This document shows, piece after piece, positions 8,007 through 16,803 of a stretch of DNA of 38,011 bases. The translations under genes and the position numbers were made by a program. The notes beneath the pieces were generated by a model that was given only the letters and a program-made list of their open reading frames with translations, ran no database searches and was not told where the DNA came from. This DNA is from Bacteroidetes bacterium HGW-Bacteroidetes-21 (GTDB taxonomy: Bacteria; Bacteroidota; Bacteroidia; Bacteroidales; GWA2-32-17): positions 1-38,011 of the forward strand of contig PHDH01000010.1 of assembly GCA_002840935.1 (NCBI GenBank), written 5' to 3'. Numbering within the stretch: the stretch's first letter is position 1; every line of letters starts with the position of its first letter.

Positions 8007-8567
8007 ATGATGCTTGATAAAGAATTTGAAAAATTTCCTCAGGATTTGAAAGAACTAAATTCTTTTATTGATAAATACCAGAATAATTTAGTGCATCATG
8101 CTTTTTATAAACTAGGCAACATTTATCTTGCTGAAGACATTGTACAAGATGTAGTTGTTAAAGCATATTTAGAAAGAAATAGACTTAAAGAACTAAATAA
8201 TCCGGTTTCTTATTTATTTAAAATGGTATCTAATGCCTGTATTGATCAAATAAGAAAAACCAATAAAGCAAAAACAGAAACAATCGAGAATTCTAAAGAA
8301 TTAAACAAGAAAGAAAACAACGAAACACTTCCAATAATTATTGAAGAAGAATATGCTAAAATCAACAGATTACTCTCTTATTTACCAGATGAGCAAAGTG
8401 AAGTAATAAGATATAAAGTAATTGATGAGTTAAGTTTTGTAGAAATAGCGGGAATAATTGAAACGCCTGTTTCCACTGTGAAATCGCGATTTAAATACGG
8501 GGTCGAAAAACTTAAAAATTTTTATTTAAACCAAAAGGAGGTAAAAAATGAACTGCGATACTTCTAA
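8007..8567 (+). CDS. RNA polymerase sigma factor, ECF (sigma-70 family)
   Basis: Extracytoplasmic-function sigma factor of 186 residues. Region 2 spans about 20-90: YLAEDIVQDVVVKAYLERN is the region 2.2-type segment that contacts core polymerase, and PVSYLFKMVSNACIDQIRK the 2.3/2.4 segment for the -10 element. Region 4 spans about 125-180, with LLSYLPDEQSEVIRYKVIDEL and the helix-turn-helix FVEIAGIIETPVSTVKSRF. A lysine- and glutamate-rich linker lies between. Two ATGs are adjacent at 8007 and 8010, and either could be used. The 3' end overlaps the anti-sigma gene by 20 bp, the usual arrangement of an ECF sigma with its cognate regulator. Control of its own operon is common for such pairs but is not shown here. 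Confidence 0.93.
   Translation: MMLDKEFEKFPQDLKELNSFIDKYQNNLVHHAFYKLGNIYLAEDIVQDVVVKAYLERNRLKELNNPVSYLFKMVSNACIDQIRKTNKAKTETIENSKELNKKENNETLPIIIEEEYAKINRLLSYLPDEQSEVIRYKVIDELSFVEIAGIIETPVSTVKSRFKYGVEKLKNFYLNQKEVKNELRYF
8534..8542 (+). promoter_or_regulatory. Strong Shine-Dalgarno sequence for the anti-sigma gene
   Basis: AAAGGAGGT ends 5 bp before the ATG at 8548 and lies inside the 3' end of the sigma gene. Genes in Bacteroidota mostly lack such sequences, and few starts in this window have one. It probably supports separate or coupled initiation, so that anti-sigma output keeps pace with sigma output. Confidence 0.7.
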
Positions 8568-9879
8568 TGAAAACATATATCTTTTAATTGCGGGGGAAGC
8601 CTCTGTAAAAGAGAGAGAAGAGCTTTTATTTCACCTTAAAAGTTGTCAGTCATGTAAAAAGGACTATGATAAAGTTATAACTATGCTTCAACAAATTCAA
8701 CCATCCATGAAAGTTCAGGCTAGTAATAATTTAAAATCAAACATCATGAATGAAATTAAAAGGAAAGAAAAGAAAAATAACTTTGTTTTTCTTAAGTCAA
8801 AATGGAGCAAAGTAGCAGCTGTTGCAGCCATTGTAGTTTTAACCTTAATTATTGTACCTACGGTATATAATAAAGGGCCAAAACTCTCAACCGAAGCAAA
8901 TGCAATGGAAATATTCTTTAATAAATCTATTGCAGCATTAAAAAACCTACAATCGGTAATGGCCGAATTTAATATTCGTACAATACCTGGAGACAATTTT
9001 GAATTAATAGATCTGAATGCAGATTTCGTAAAACATTCACTTTGGAAAAGAACAAATCCTGATAAATGGAAAATTCAAAAATCAGGCAGAACTGTACTAA
9101 ATGACGGTAAAAACCAATATTTGTATGTAGATAATAAGCTGGCACTTAAAATGAAGAGTGAAGCAGAAGCCATTGGCTGGTTGCAAATATTACTCAATCC
9201 AGATTTAATTATGGAAAATGAGAGAAAAATGGCAGAAAAAAATAAAGCAGAATATAATATAGATGAACAGAGTAAGCAAACCATACTTACAATTAAAGCA
9301 AAGGCTTTGGGAGATTATTCAAAAAGTGATTATGCTTTTAATTCCTCTATACTTGAATCCAATAATACCCGCATTTACACCTTTGATAATTCAACAGACC
9401 GGTTAATTAAAATGCAAATTTTTATAGAAAAGGATGGTAAAAACTATCTTGTTTTCGACCTTTTGAATATTAAATATAACGATCTTATCTCTGAAAATAC
9501 CTTTTCAATTACTTTACCTGCCGGAACTTCGTGGATGAATTACGAAGAAATGGAACTAAAACAATCTTCCGAAATCAAAAATATGAAAAGTGAAGAAGTG
9601 GCTAAATTATTTTTCGAATCGCTTAGCAAGTTAGATTATAATACCTTAAATAAAATTGCTCCGGAAATAACAAGTATGTTGAAAAAAGATAACGATTTTC
9701 AAAAGGAAGTTAAAAATCTGGTAATAATAAATATAGATAAATCTTTTAAATCCGGTTTGTATCCGGGAGAATTTGTTCCTTACGAAATTAAATTCAAAAA
9801 TGGTGAAATAAAGAAAATGAATCTTGCCATACGTAACGACAATAAAGAAAAATCATGGATGGTTGATGGAGGTTTTTAG
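8548..9879 (+). CDS. Anti-sigma factor with zinc finger, one membrane helix and LolA/RseB-like periplasmic region
   Basis: Probable transmembrane anti-sigma factor for the overlapping ECF sigma, 443 residues. Residues 1-50 carry the zinc-binding anti-sigma signature: Cys3, then His-x3-Cys-x2-Cys in FHLKSCQSCKKD at about 28-38. A basic stretch (KRKEKKN) leads to a single membrane helix at about 88-107 (VAAVAAIVVLTLIIVPTVY), placing the rest in the periplasm. Residues about 125-330 form a beta-rich domain (FNIRTIPGD; WKRTNPDKWKI; YDDK-type strands) like the LolA/outer-membrane lipoprotein-sorting fold also found in RseB/MucB. Residues about 340-443 look like a small NTF2/DUF4878-like domain (EEVAKLFFESLSKLDY; SWMVDGGF). 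The fold calls beyond the zinc finger and helix are by pattern only. A strong terminator follows the gene. Confidence 0.8.
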   Translation: MNCDTSNENIYLLIAGEASVKEREELLFHLKSCQSCKKDYDKVITMLQQIQPSMKVQASNNLKSNIMNEIKRKEKKNNFVFLKSKWSKVAAVAAIVVLTLIIVPTVYNKGPKLSTEANAMEIFFNKSIAALKNLQSVMAEFNIRTIPGDNFELIDLNADFVKHSLWKRTNPDKWKIQKSGRTVLNDGKNQYLYVDNKLALKMKSEAEAIGWLQILLNPDLIMENERKMAEKNKAEYNIDEQSKQTILTIKAKALGDYSKSDYAFNSSILESNNTRIYTFDNSTDRLIKMQIFIEKDGKNYLVFDLLNIKYNDLISENTFSITLPAGTSWMNYEEMELKQSSEIKNMKSEEVAKLFFESLSKLDYNTLNKIAPEITSMLKKDNDFQKEVKNLVIINIDKSFKSGLYPGEFVPYEIKFKNGEIKKMNLAIRNDNKEKSWMVDGGF

Positions 9880-9904
9880 TTTTATGGTATCTCCTGAAGC
9901 AAGG

Positions 9905-9933
9905 AAAGACTGCGTAATAGCAGTCTTTTTTTT
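9905..9933 (+). terminator. Rho-independent terminator of the sigma/anti-sigma operon
   Basis: Perfect 9-bp stem AAAGACTGC / GCAGTCTTT around the loop GTAATA, followed by a run of T to 9933. It starts 25 bp after the anti-sigma stop and separates this operon from rpiB on the opposite strand. Confidence 0.9.
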
Positions 9934-9976
9934 ATAATACAAATGAGTAAAATATAGTCTTTTAATGCCTTAAATT

Positions 9977-10411
9977 CTACTTCGGTTTCTTTATCTTATC
10001 TACCCGTTTCTGATGCCGGCCACCTTCAAAAGCAGTATTCAGAAAAATATCAACCATGGCTAAAGCCTCTTCAGTAGTGACAAAACGAGCAGGTAATGCT
10101 ATGATATTATTGTCATTATGTAATCTTGCTAATTGAGCTATTTCTTGCGTCCAACATAATGCAGAGCGCACATTCTCATATTTATTAACGGTTATATTTA
10201 CCCCATTACCTGATCCACAAATAACGATACCTCTTTCGCAAAGTCCATTATTTACTTTTAACGCAGCTTTATGTGCATAATCCGGATAATCAACACTTTC
10301 GTTAGAATAACAGCCCTCGTCTTCGACAGAAATTCCTTTTTCACTCAACCATTTTTTTACGGTTTCTTTCAGTTCATAACCAGCGTGATCGCATGCAATT
10401 GTTATTTTCAT
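9977..10411 (-). CDS. rpiB: Ribose-5-phosphate isomerase B
   Basis: Interconverts ribose 5-phosphate and ribulose 5-phosphate in the non-oxidative pentose phosphate pathway (RpiB/LacAB family). The product is 144 residues from the start chosen here, the usual size. The N-terminus MKITIACDHAGYELK is the standard family start, so the ATG at 10411 is preferred over one 13 codons upstream. Active-site residues are visible: Asp8 and His9 in CDHAG, the catalytic-type Cys65 in ICGSGNG, and the NVRSALCWT segment. The C-terminus FEGGRHQKRVDKI is also conserved. It is a single gene, convergent with the sigma/anti-sigma operon. Some family members act on allose or galactose 6-phosphates; the motifs here fit the ribose type. 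Confidence 0.95.
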   Translation of the reverse strand: MKITIACDHAGYELKETVKKWLSEKGISVEDEGCYSNESVDYPDYAHKAALKVNNGLCERGIVICGSGNGVNITVNKYENVRSALCWTQEIAQLARLHNDNNIIALPARFVTTEEALAMVDIFLNTAFEGGRHQKRVDKIKKPK

Positions 10412-10993
10412 ACTCATGATTTTAGCTGCAAGGTTATATTTTTCTTTCAATAACTACAAAATCTTTTATCAAAATTTTCAACCGATTTTTTTCAACATAG
10501 TTAATTAGTATAAGGTCAAGGTAATGAAAAATGAAAAATATACTATTCTTTAATTTTCAGGTCTTTAACTTATAAACAAGCTATGAGTTTTAGTCGATTT
10601 TTTAACTCATTATTTTTAAAACTTTGATTTGTTTAATTGATTTTTTTGCCGGGTATATAGTTTTTTAAACTTTGTCTGTTTTTTTGTTAATTCTTTGAGA
10701 GAGATTACTGACAAGTTTCAACAAATTTTTATCTCATTTTTACCTTCATTTTTTTAACTTTTAACAGTATTAACATATGTTGATTAATTTAAAGCAATAA
10801 TTGAATTTCAGTAAATTAAAAATAAATATTGTGTTAATTAACTGTTATATCTTTATCATAATTGAATAATACAAGGATAAAGCATTTTTTTTTTACCGCT
10901 ATTAACCGGATATAATCATGTATTAGTTTTTTTAAAAATTTATAAAGAGAAATATAATAATAATATATTGTTTATAATTGTAAAAAGAAAAAA
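10412..10993. other. Long A+T-rich intergenic region without a gene
   Basis: About 580 bp between the divergent rpiB and nadA genes. Base composition is extreme (for example 13 G or C in the 60 bases from 10561), with many runs of T and A. No open frame with coding character, tRNA or terminator hairpin was seen. The short palindrome AACATATGTT is at 10772-10781. No DnaA-box cluster (TTATCCACA) was found. It presumably holds the rpiB and nadA promoters. Confidence 0.6.
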
Positions 10994-11935
10994 ATGGAAA
11001 CTTTGATTTCGAAAATACAGGAACTAAAGTTAAAGAAAAACGCAGTAATTCTGGCACATTATTACCAAACAGGTAATATACAAGATATTGCTGATCATAT
11101 AGGCGATAGTTTACAATTATCACAGCAGGCTGCCGATACAAAAGCCGATATCATTGTCTTTGCCGGAGTACACTTTATGGCCGAAACAGCTAAGATGTTA
11201 TCGCCTGATAAAAAGGTTCTTATACCTGATTTAGAAGCTGGTTGTTCTTTAGCTGATTCTATTAAAGCCGAAGATTTTGCTGAGTTTAAAAAGAAATATC
11301 CCAATCATTTGGTTGTTTCTTATATCAACACAACTGCCGAAATAAAAGCTATGACGGATATTTGTTGTACCAGTTCTAATGCAATAGAAATTGTTCAAAG
11401 TATACCGGCTGATCAACCCATAATATTTACTCCCGATAAAAATCTGGGAGATTATATTAATAGAACCACTGGAAGAAATATGGTGATATGGAATGGCGCT
11501 TGCCATGTCCACGAACAATTTTCACTACAAAGAATACTGGAAATTAAAAAAGCCCATCCCGAGGCAAAAATTATAGCCCATCCCGAGTGTCAAAAGCCCA
11601 TCTTAATAGTATCCGATTTTATAGGATCTACTGCAGCGCTTTTAAAATTTACACAAAAAGATAATACTAAAGAATATATTGTAGCAACCGAATCGGGTAT
11701 ACTGCATCAAATGAAAAAAGCCAATCCTTCTAAAGTATTTATCCCAGCTCCACCGGTCGATTCTACCTGTGGTTGTAACGATTGTCAGTTTATGAAGCTA
11801 ATAACCCTTGAAAAAATTTATAAATCATTGGTTGACGAACAATTTGAAATAAATTTATCAGACAAAATTATTCAAAAAGCGGTTATTCCTATACAACGAA
11901 TGTTGGAAGTTTCAAGAAAAGCTGGACTTATATAA
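10994..11935 (+). CDS. nadA: Quinolinate synthase A
   Basis: Condenses iminoaspartate with dihydroxyacetone phosphate to quinolinate in de novo NAD synthesis, using a [4Fe-4S] cluster. The product is 313 residues, full length for the family. The start region [25 protein letters not shown] is characteristic (the substrate-binding HYYQ-type motif), followed by [13 protein letters not shown] and [12 protein letters not shown]. Cluster ligands are expected among Cys124/Cys125 (DICCTSSNA), Cys170 ([10 protein letters not shown]) and the CGCNDC group at 259-264, as in known NadA proteins with one Cys from each region. The start is ATG. NadB and NadC are not in the window, so the gene is isolated from the rest of its pathway. 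Confidence 0.96.
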   Translation: METLISKIQELKLKKNAVILAHYYQTGNIQDIADHIGDSLQLSQQAADTKADIIVFAGVHFMAETAKMLSPDKKVLIPDLEAGCSLADSIKAEDFAEFKKKYPNHLVVSYINTTAEIKAMTDICCTSSNAIEIVQSIPADQPIIFTPDKNLGDYINRTTGRNMVIWNGACHVHEQFSLQRILEIKKAHPEAKIIAHPECQKPILIVSDFIGSTAALLKFTQKDNTKEYIVATESGILHQMKKANPSKVFIPAPPVDSTCGCNDCQFMKLITLEKIYKSLVDEQFEINLSDKIIQKAVIPIQRMLEVSRKAGLI

Positions 11936-12035
11936 TTGATTTTTAAAATATTATATACTTAATAATTAAGCATTAAGAGTAAATTATTAAGAGTTATTTA
12001 TTTCTCAGGCAACGAAAATACCTGTTAGCTTGTCT

Positions 12036-12043
12036 TAGTTTTG
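12036..12043 (+). promoter_or_regulatory. Candidate Bacteroidota -7 box (TAGTTTTG)
   Basis: Matches the Bacteroidota -7 consensus TAnnTTTG and lies 19 bp before the ATG of the T9SS cargo gene. No clear -33 TTG at the usual spacing was seen, so this is a candidate only. Confidence 0.35.
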
Positions 12044-12062
12044 AAATTATAACACATTTATT

Positions 12063-15000
12063 ATGAAAACTATTATTATTATTTTGACTATCGGTGTAAT
12101 GTTTGGATTAACAATTGGCGTACAAGCACAATGTGTAACCAATGCAGGTAATGATACAGTTATTTGTGGTCTCACTCTTTCTTTGAATGCAGAAGGAAGT
12201 TTTTTAAATCAGTCGCAGATTTGGACTTGTTTATCTCCAGGAGTTACCTTCAGTGATCCTAATTCTCAAAATTCAACAGTAGTAGTTATTAACGCTGGCG
12301 TATATACTTTTACATGGAGTATTACTGATGAGATTGGCAGCACATGTTCAGATGATGTGGTTGTAACGTTTAATCAAATACCTAATCCAGAGGCTGGTCC
12401 TGATTTCTCTGTCTGTGGATCATATGCTGAACTCAATGCTACTAATACAACAGGTAATGGTTATTGGACTGGTCCAATTAATGCATGGTATAATGCTAGT
12501 TCATGGAATAGTATACCTCCTGATACAGCTATTTGTTCAAATTGTTATACAGATTCGAATGTTGTAGTTTATTATCCTTCCGAAAACAATATGGTTACCT
12601 ATTTCTGGCACGAATTTAACGGAAGTTGTTATAGATACGACTCGGTTAATGTCTTTTTTGGTAGTATTCAGGAAGCATTACCTCTGGTTGACGAAGCCGA
12701 CAGTATTAATTGCGGTCGCAGTTTCGAACGCCTCAATGCTCAGTATCCCGCTTATGGTTCTGGATATTGGTATGATGCTGTTGCAAATACCACCTTCTAT
12801 CCCAATCCAAACTTAGCTCATCCCGATTCAGCTTGCATTTCCTCATCTTCCTACGGTATGCATTATTTCTATTGGGTGACTGTGAATGGTGATTGTCGCG
12901 ATACTTCGGATATGGTTCCGGTGAATTTTATTCGTAGACCTCTGGCTAATGCAGGTGGAGATTACTGGCCCGGAATATTTGGCACACATTCTGAAATAAA
13001 AACGGATACAGTTTGTGGACTTTCATATTTTCTTGATTCTCAACCTTCTTATGGTAGTGGAATGTGGTTTACTTTAGACCCCATTAATACATGGTTTTCA
13101 TCTAATAACAGCTCTTCACCTTCATCAATTTATAATGATACTGTAAACGTTAATAATTATACATCTTATAATCCTCCTTTTTATAAACAATTTGTTTGGA
13201 TGGAAGACAATTATGGATGTGTCGACAAAGATACGCTCCGTATCTATTTTATGGAAGTACCCCATCCTGATGCAGGTCTTGATTTCTCGGTATGTGGAAA
13301 ATATGCTGAACTCAATGCAACTTCAACAATTGGAAATGGATACTGGACTGCTCCTACAAGTTCTTGGTTCAATGCTACAGCTTGGCATGCAGGGGATACT
13401 ACTTATTGCCCCAGTTGCTATACCGATCCTAATGTCGTGTATTACTATCCTTCGGAAAATGACACTGTAACTATGTACTGGATGGAGTTTGACGGAATTT
13501 GCTATGGTTACGATTCAGTAAATGTATATTTTGGTGCTATCAGCCCCTCAATTTTAATATGACATCAACATATTTTTATACTTGCGGGAATGTATTGACA
13601 GGATTCAGTGCTCAGGAACCGATTTACGGAACAGGATACTGGTCTAATTATGACCCAGCAAACTACCATTTTCCACCCTATTTTTATACAGGTGCAACCT
13701 CTGGCTCACTTGATAGCATTGTGCTCGCAAATGACGGCTATGGACCGTATACTTTTTATTGGATTATAGTAAACGGAGAATGTGGCGATTCACTTCCTGT
13801 TACTGTCAATTTTGTATATAATACCATTAATGCTCAGGTTTTTTATGATTATAACCAGAATGGCATTAAGGAAGTAAATGAATATGGAGTTCCCTACACA
13901 AATATGTTACTTATGCCTAATAATACTATGTCCTCAACTTTTGATAACGGTATGCATATTTTTGCCATTGACACGGGATTATATTCTGTTGAATTACTGT
14001 TTGACAGTGCGCTTTGGACAACAACAACAGATTCCATACAATATATTAATTCTAACACGCCATGTTCATCAGACACAATTTATTTTGGATTATTTTCGAC
14101 AACTAATACTGATATAAGTATAATGAATCAATACAATGGTGTTGCTATTGCCAATTCAGATTATACTTATAATATGAATGTTACAAATTATGGTTTTCTT
14201 GCTACAAATGTTATGTGTACCTTAACTTTTGATTCCTTGTTTAGTTTTAGTTCGTCTTCTCTTCCGTATAGTATCAATAATAATGTCATTACATGGAGTC
14301 TTGATACGATGTTGCCAGGTCAAAATATTCAAATTATTAATACATTTACTTCACCAGACCAAACTCATCTTGGAGATACACTAATTTTATATTATTCTAT
14401 AACGAGTGATATGTTAGATGTTGATCTTACAAACAATAGCGGAATTAGTAAATGTATTGTTAGAGCTTCATATGACCCCAATGACAAACAAGTAGTGCCC
14501 ATGGGTGTTACCGAGCATGGTTATGTGCTTCACGGGCAGGAGCTCGAGTACACTGTACGTTTCCAGAATACCGGTAACTACCCTGCTATGAATATTTACT
14601 TGCGCGATACCATAAGTACCGCACTAGACATGTCGACCATACAAATAAAATCTTCCAGTCACCCTGTGTCGTGGCAGTATAATGCCGACAGAGAAATTGT
14701 GTTTACTTTCAACAATATAATGTTGCCTTATGAAGATGAAGACGAATCAGGAAGTCAGGGATATGTCACCTATTCTATCTCTCCATACGCCGGATTGGCT
14801 GATTATACAGAAGTTGAGAACACGGCTTACATTTATTTCGATCTTAATCCTCCCATTGTTACAAACACTAGTTTAAATACTTACGTTACTGTAATTCCTA
14901 TGTCGGCCGAAAACATTAGTTACGAACCTGCTATTAATATATATCCCAATCCGGCTATTACCCGACTCAGCTGGAATCAGGACTTACAGACCAACAGAAT

Positions 15001-15154
15001 ACGTATCAGCAATCTTCAAGGGAAAGAAATTCTTAGTATAGAAAATCCGGAATCAAACAACATTTCTATTGAAGATCTTTCAGAAGGAGTCTATATTATT
15101 TCGATACAAAGCGGGAAAACTGTTAAGCATTTTATGTTTTTAAAAAGTCTTTAG
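12063..15154 (+). CDS. T9SS-secreted multidomain surface protein, broken by a one-base frameshift near 13545
   Basis: Cell-surface or secreted protein of unknown role, about 1030 residues if the frame is restored. A Sec signal peptide (residues 1-22, ending VQA/Q) is followed by Cys-paired beta-domains of PKD/SprB-like type. Two of these, at about 108-205 and 400-497, are near copies (DFSVCGxYAELNAT; YYPSENxxVTxxW). A DUF11-like stretch, a DUF7619-like domain (SYDPNDKQV; EYTVRFQNTGNYPA; YIYFDLNPPIVTN) and a C-terminal T9SS type A sorting domain follow (INIYPNPA, then GVYIISIQSG). The first frame stops at 13560-13562; the second is open from before 13499. One extra C in the CCCC run at 13544-13547 would join them as GAISPLNFNMTS. 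The break may be a sequencing error, a mutation or a phase-variable state. The domain order is intact on both sides. Confidence 0.85.
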
Positions 15155-15185
15155 ATTTGACAACTTTTTAAAAGTTGTCAAATCT
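15153..15185. terminator. Perfect 33-nt inverted repeat, probable bidirectional terminator
   Basis: Arms of 16 bp, AGATTTGACAACTTTT and its complement, surround a single T. The repeat starts in the TAG stop of the T9SS cargo gene. No long T tract follows it on either strand beyond the T/A-rich stem core, so the transcript could form a very stable hairpin but termination is inferred. Similar hairpins are scattered between genes in many Bacteroidota genomes. Confidence 0.6.
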
Positions 15186-15237
15186 GAAAACTTTTGTCAA
15201 AAAAACAGGTTTTAGCGCTTATTAAAAATTTTGAACT

Positions 15238-15245
15238 TATCTTTG
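15238..15245 (+). promoter_or_regulatory. Candidate Bacteroidota -7 box (TATCTTTG)
   Basis: Exact TAnnTTTG match, 19 bp before the ATG of the MORN-repeat gene and downstream of the inverted repeat that ends the preceding unit. No TTG was found at 17-23 bp upstream. Confidence 0.45.
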
Positions 15246-15264
15246 CAATAAATCGTTCAGGGGC

Positions 15265-16803
15265 ATGTTCAAAGGAATCCTGTTTATTTTTGCAATATTT
15301 TGTCTTTCTGTTTTTTATGTAAACGGACAGGATACGGTATTGGTTCCCAAAACATTTTACTACGAAACAGGAACCAAGTCGAGTGAGGGCTTTTTGCGTA
15401 ATGGTAAGCCCGATGGATATTGGAAAGCCTGGTATCTGAACGGCAAAATGAGATCGGAAGGAAATCGTAAAATGTTTCAGCTAGACAGTCTCTGGATATT
15501 TTACGACGAAGATGGAGATACATTGCAGGCCATCGATTATCTCAATGGTAAGAAAAACGGGTACATGAAAACCTGGTTGTATAAAACCACTGAGGACAAA
15601 AAAACGGGTGGGATGGTGTCAAAAGAATTATATCTGAATGATGAAAAGCAAGGAATGTCATATTATTACGAAGATGGATATTTATTTAGGGCCATACCCT
15701 ATCGCGACGGTAAAAAGCACGGTTTAGGTAAAGAGTTTGAAAAAGACGGCAGGGTAGTGGTTTTATTGGAATATGCCAACGATTTTCTCATCAACCGTGA
15801 AAGAATTAACCGCTATGATGAAACGGGTAAAAAACAGGGCGTTTGGAAAGAATTTTATCCTAACGATATTATTAAAAATGAAGTCGTTTACCGCAACGAT
15901 ACCATAAATGGCTTTGTACGCGAATTCGATAAGTCGGGCAAAATCACCGTTTATCAGAAATACGAAAAGGGTCAGCCTATTGTGATGGATGCTGCCGATA
16001 CTTTACAGCGTTCCCGTTTTGTGGAAGAGTATTACGAAACGGGTCAGATAAAATTCCGCGGGGGTTATTACGACGATAAACCTGTGGGTATGCATAAGGA
16101 ATATAGTGTTGATGGGCAAGTTATTATGGGCAAGGAATATAATAACGAAAACATGTTGATTGCTATGGGTGCTTTGGATGTCAACGATAAGAAACAGGGC
16201 AAATGGCAATATCTTTACGAAACGGGCGAAGTGAAAGCCGAGGGGAATTTTAAAGACGGTAAAAAAACGGGCGAATGGATTTTTTGGTATCCAGATAAAA
16301 CGACAGAACAAAAAGGAAGATATGCCTCCGATCGACCTACGGGTGAGTGGAAATGGTATTTCCCCGGAGGAAAACTTTGGCGTGAAGAGCTGTACGAAAG
16401 AGGAAAAGAAGACGGCAATTTTGTAGAATACGATACCACAGGCAATGTGGTATTAAAAGGACAGTACATTGAAGGCGAGAAGGATGGCGCATGGTATTAT
16501 CATTCCGGAGATCATACCGAAGAAGGAAGTTATCAGGATGGTCTGATGGAAGGCGTGTGGAAGCATTATTTTTTGAATGGGAAACTCTTTTTCGAGGGAA
16601 AATTTGTTCAGGGTCAACCTGATGGCAAACATATCTGGTATTACGAAAACGGAAGAAAAAAGGAAGAAGGAAACTATGTTTTGGGATCACGCGAAAAAAA
16701 ATGGATTAAATACGACGCAGAGGGATTACCCTATCTGATCATACTTTTCAAAAATGATCTGGAGTATAAAATTAATGGTGCAAAAATAAACTTACAGCGG
16801 TAA
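15265..16803 (+). CDS. Exported MORN-repeat (YwqK-like) protein
   Basis: The 512-residue protein has a signal peptide (residues 1-21, ending NGQ) and then about a dozen MORN_2-type repeats, each with a YxxNGxxxxEGxxxxGxxxGxW pattern (for example NGKPDGYWKAWYLNGKMRSEG and FKDGKKTGEWIFWYPD). Such beta-hairpin repeats are common in Bacteroidota, and automatic annotation often labels them YwqK-family antitoxin, a role for which nothing here gives support. Export to the periplasm or outer membrane is inferred from the signal. The TAA stop is directly followed by the ATG of the next gene (TAAATG), so the two form a tightly coupled pair. Ligand and function are unknown. Confidence 0.85.
   Translation: MFKGILFIFAIFCLSVFYVNGQDTVLVPKTFYYETGTKSSEGFLRNGKPDGYWKAWYLNGKMRSEGNRKMFQLDSLWIFYDEDGDTLQAIDYLNGKKNGYMKTWLYKTTEDKKTGGMVSKELYLNDEKQGMSYYYEDGYLFRAIPYRDGKKHGLGKEFEKDGRVVVLLEYANDFLINRERINRYDETGKKQGVWKEFYPNDIIKNEVVYRNDTINGFVREFDKSGKITVYQKYEKGQPIVMDAADTLQRSRFVEEYYETGQIKFRGGYYDDKPVGMHKEYSVDGQVIMGKEYNNENMLIAMGALDVNDKKQGKWQYLYETGEVKAEGNFKDGKKTGEWIFWYPDKTTEQKGRYASDRPTGEWKWYFPGGKLWREELYERGKEDGNFVEYDTTGNVVLKGQYIEGEKDGAWYYHSGDHTEEGSYQDGLMEGVWKHYFLNGKLFFEGKFVQGQPDGKHIWYYENGRKKEEGNYVLGSREKKWIKYDAEGLPYLIILFKNDLEYKINGAKINLQR

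Noticed and set aside
9905-9933. Same hairpin as terminator for rpiB on the minus strand
   Set aside because: On the minus strand the stem is followed by CCTTG-like sequence with no T tract, so it serves the plus strand best.
10412-10993. Possible replication origin in the A+T-rich intergenic region
   Set aside because: No cluster of DnaA boxes (TTATCCACA or close variants) was found, and neither dnaA nor dnaN is near. High A+T alone is not enough.
13541-13562. Programmed ribosomal frameshift in the T9SS cargo gene
   Set aside because: The site AGCCCCTCA is not a slippery heptamer of the X-XXY-YYZ type and no stimulatory hairpin was seen just downstream. A base-count change in the C run is simpler.
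15265-16803. Toxin-antitoxin module (YwqK-family antitoxin label)
   Set aside because: The protein has a signal peptide and a long MORN repeat solenoid, and no toxin gene is adjacent. The label arises from the repeat alone.
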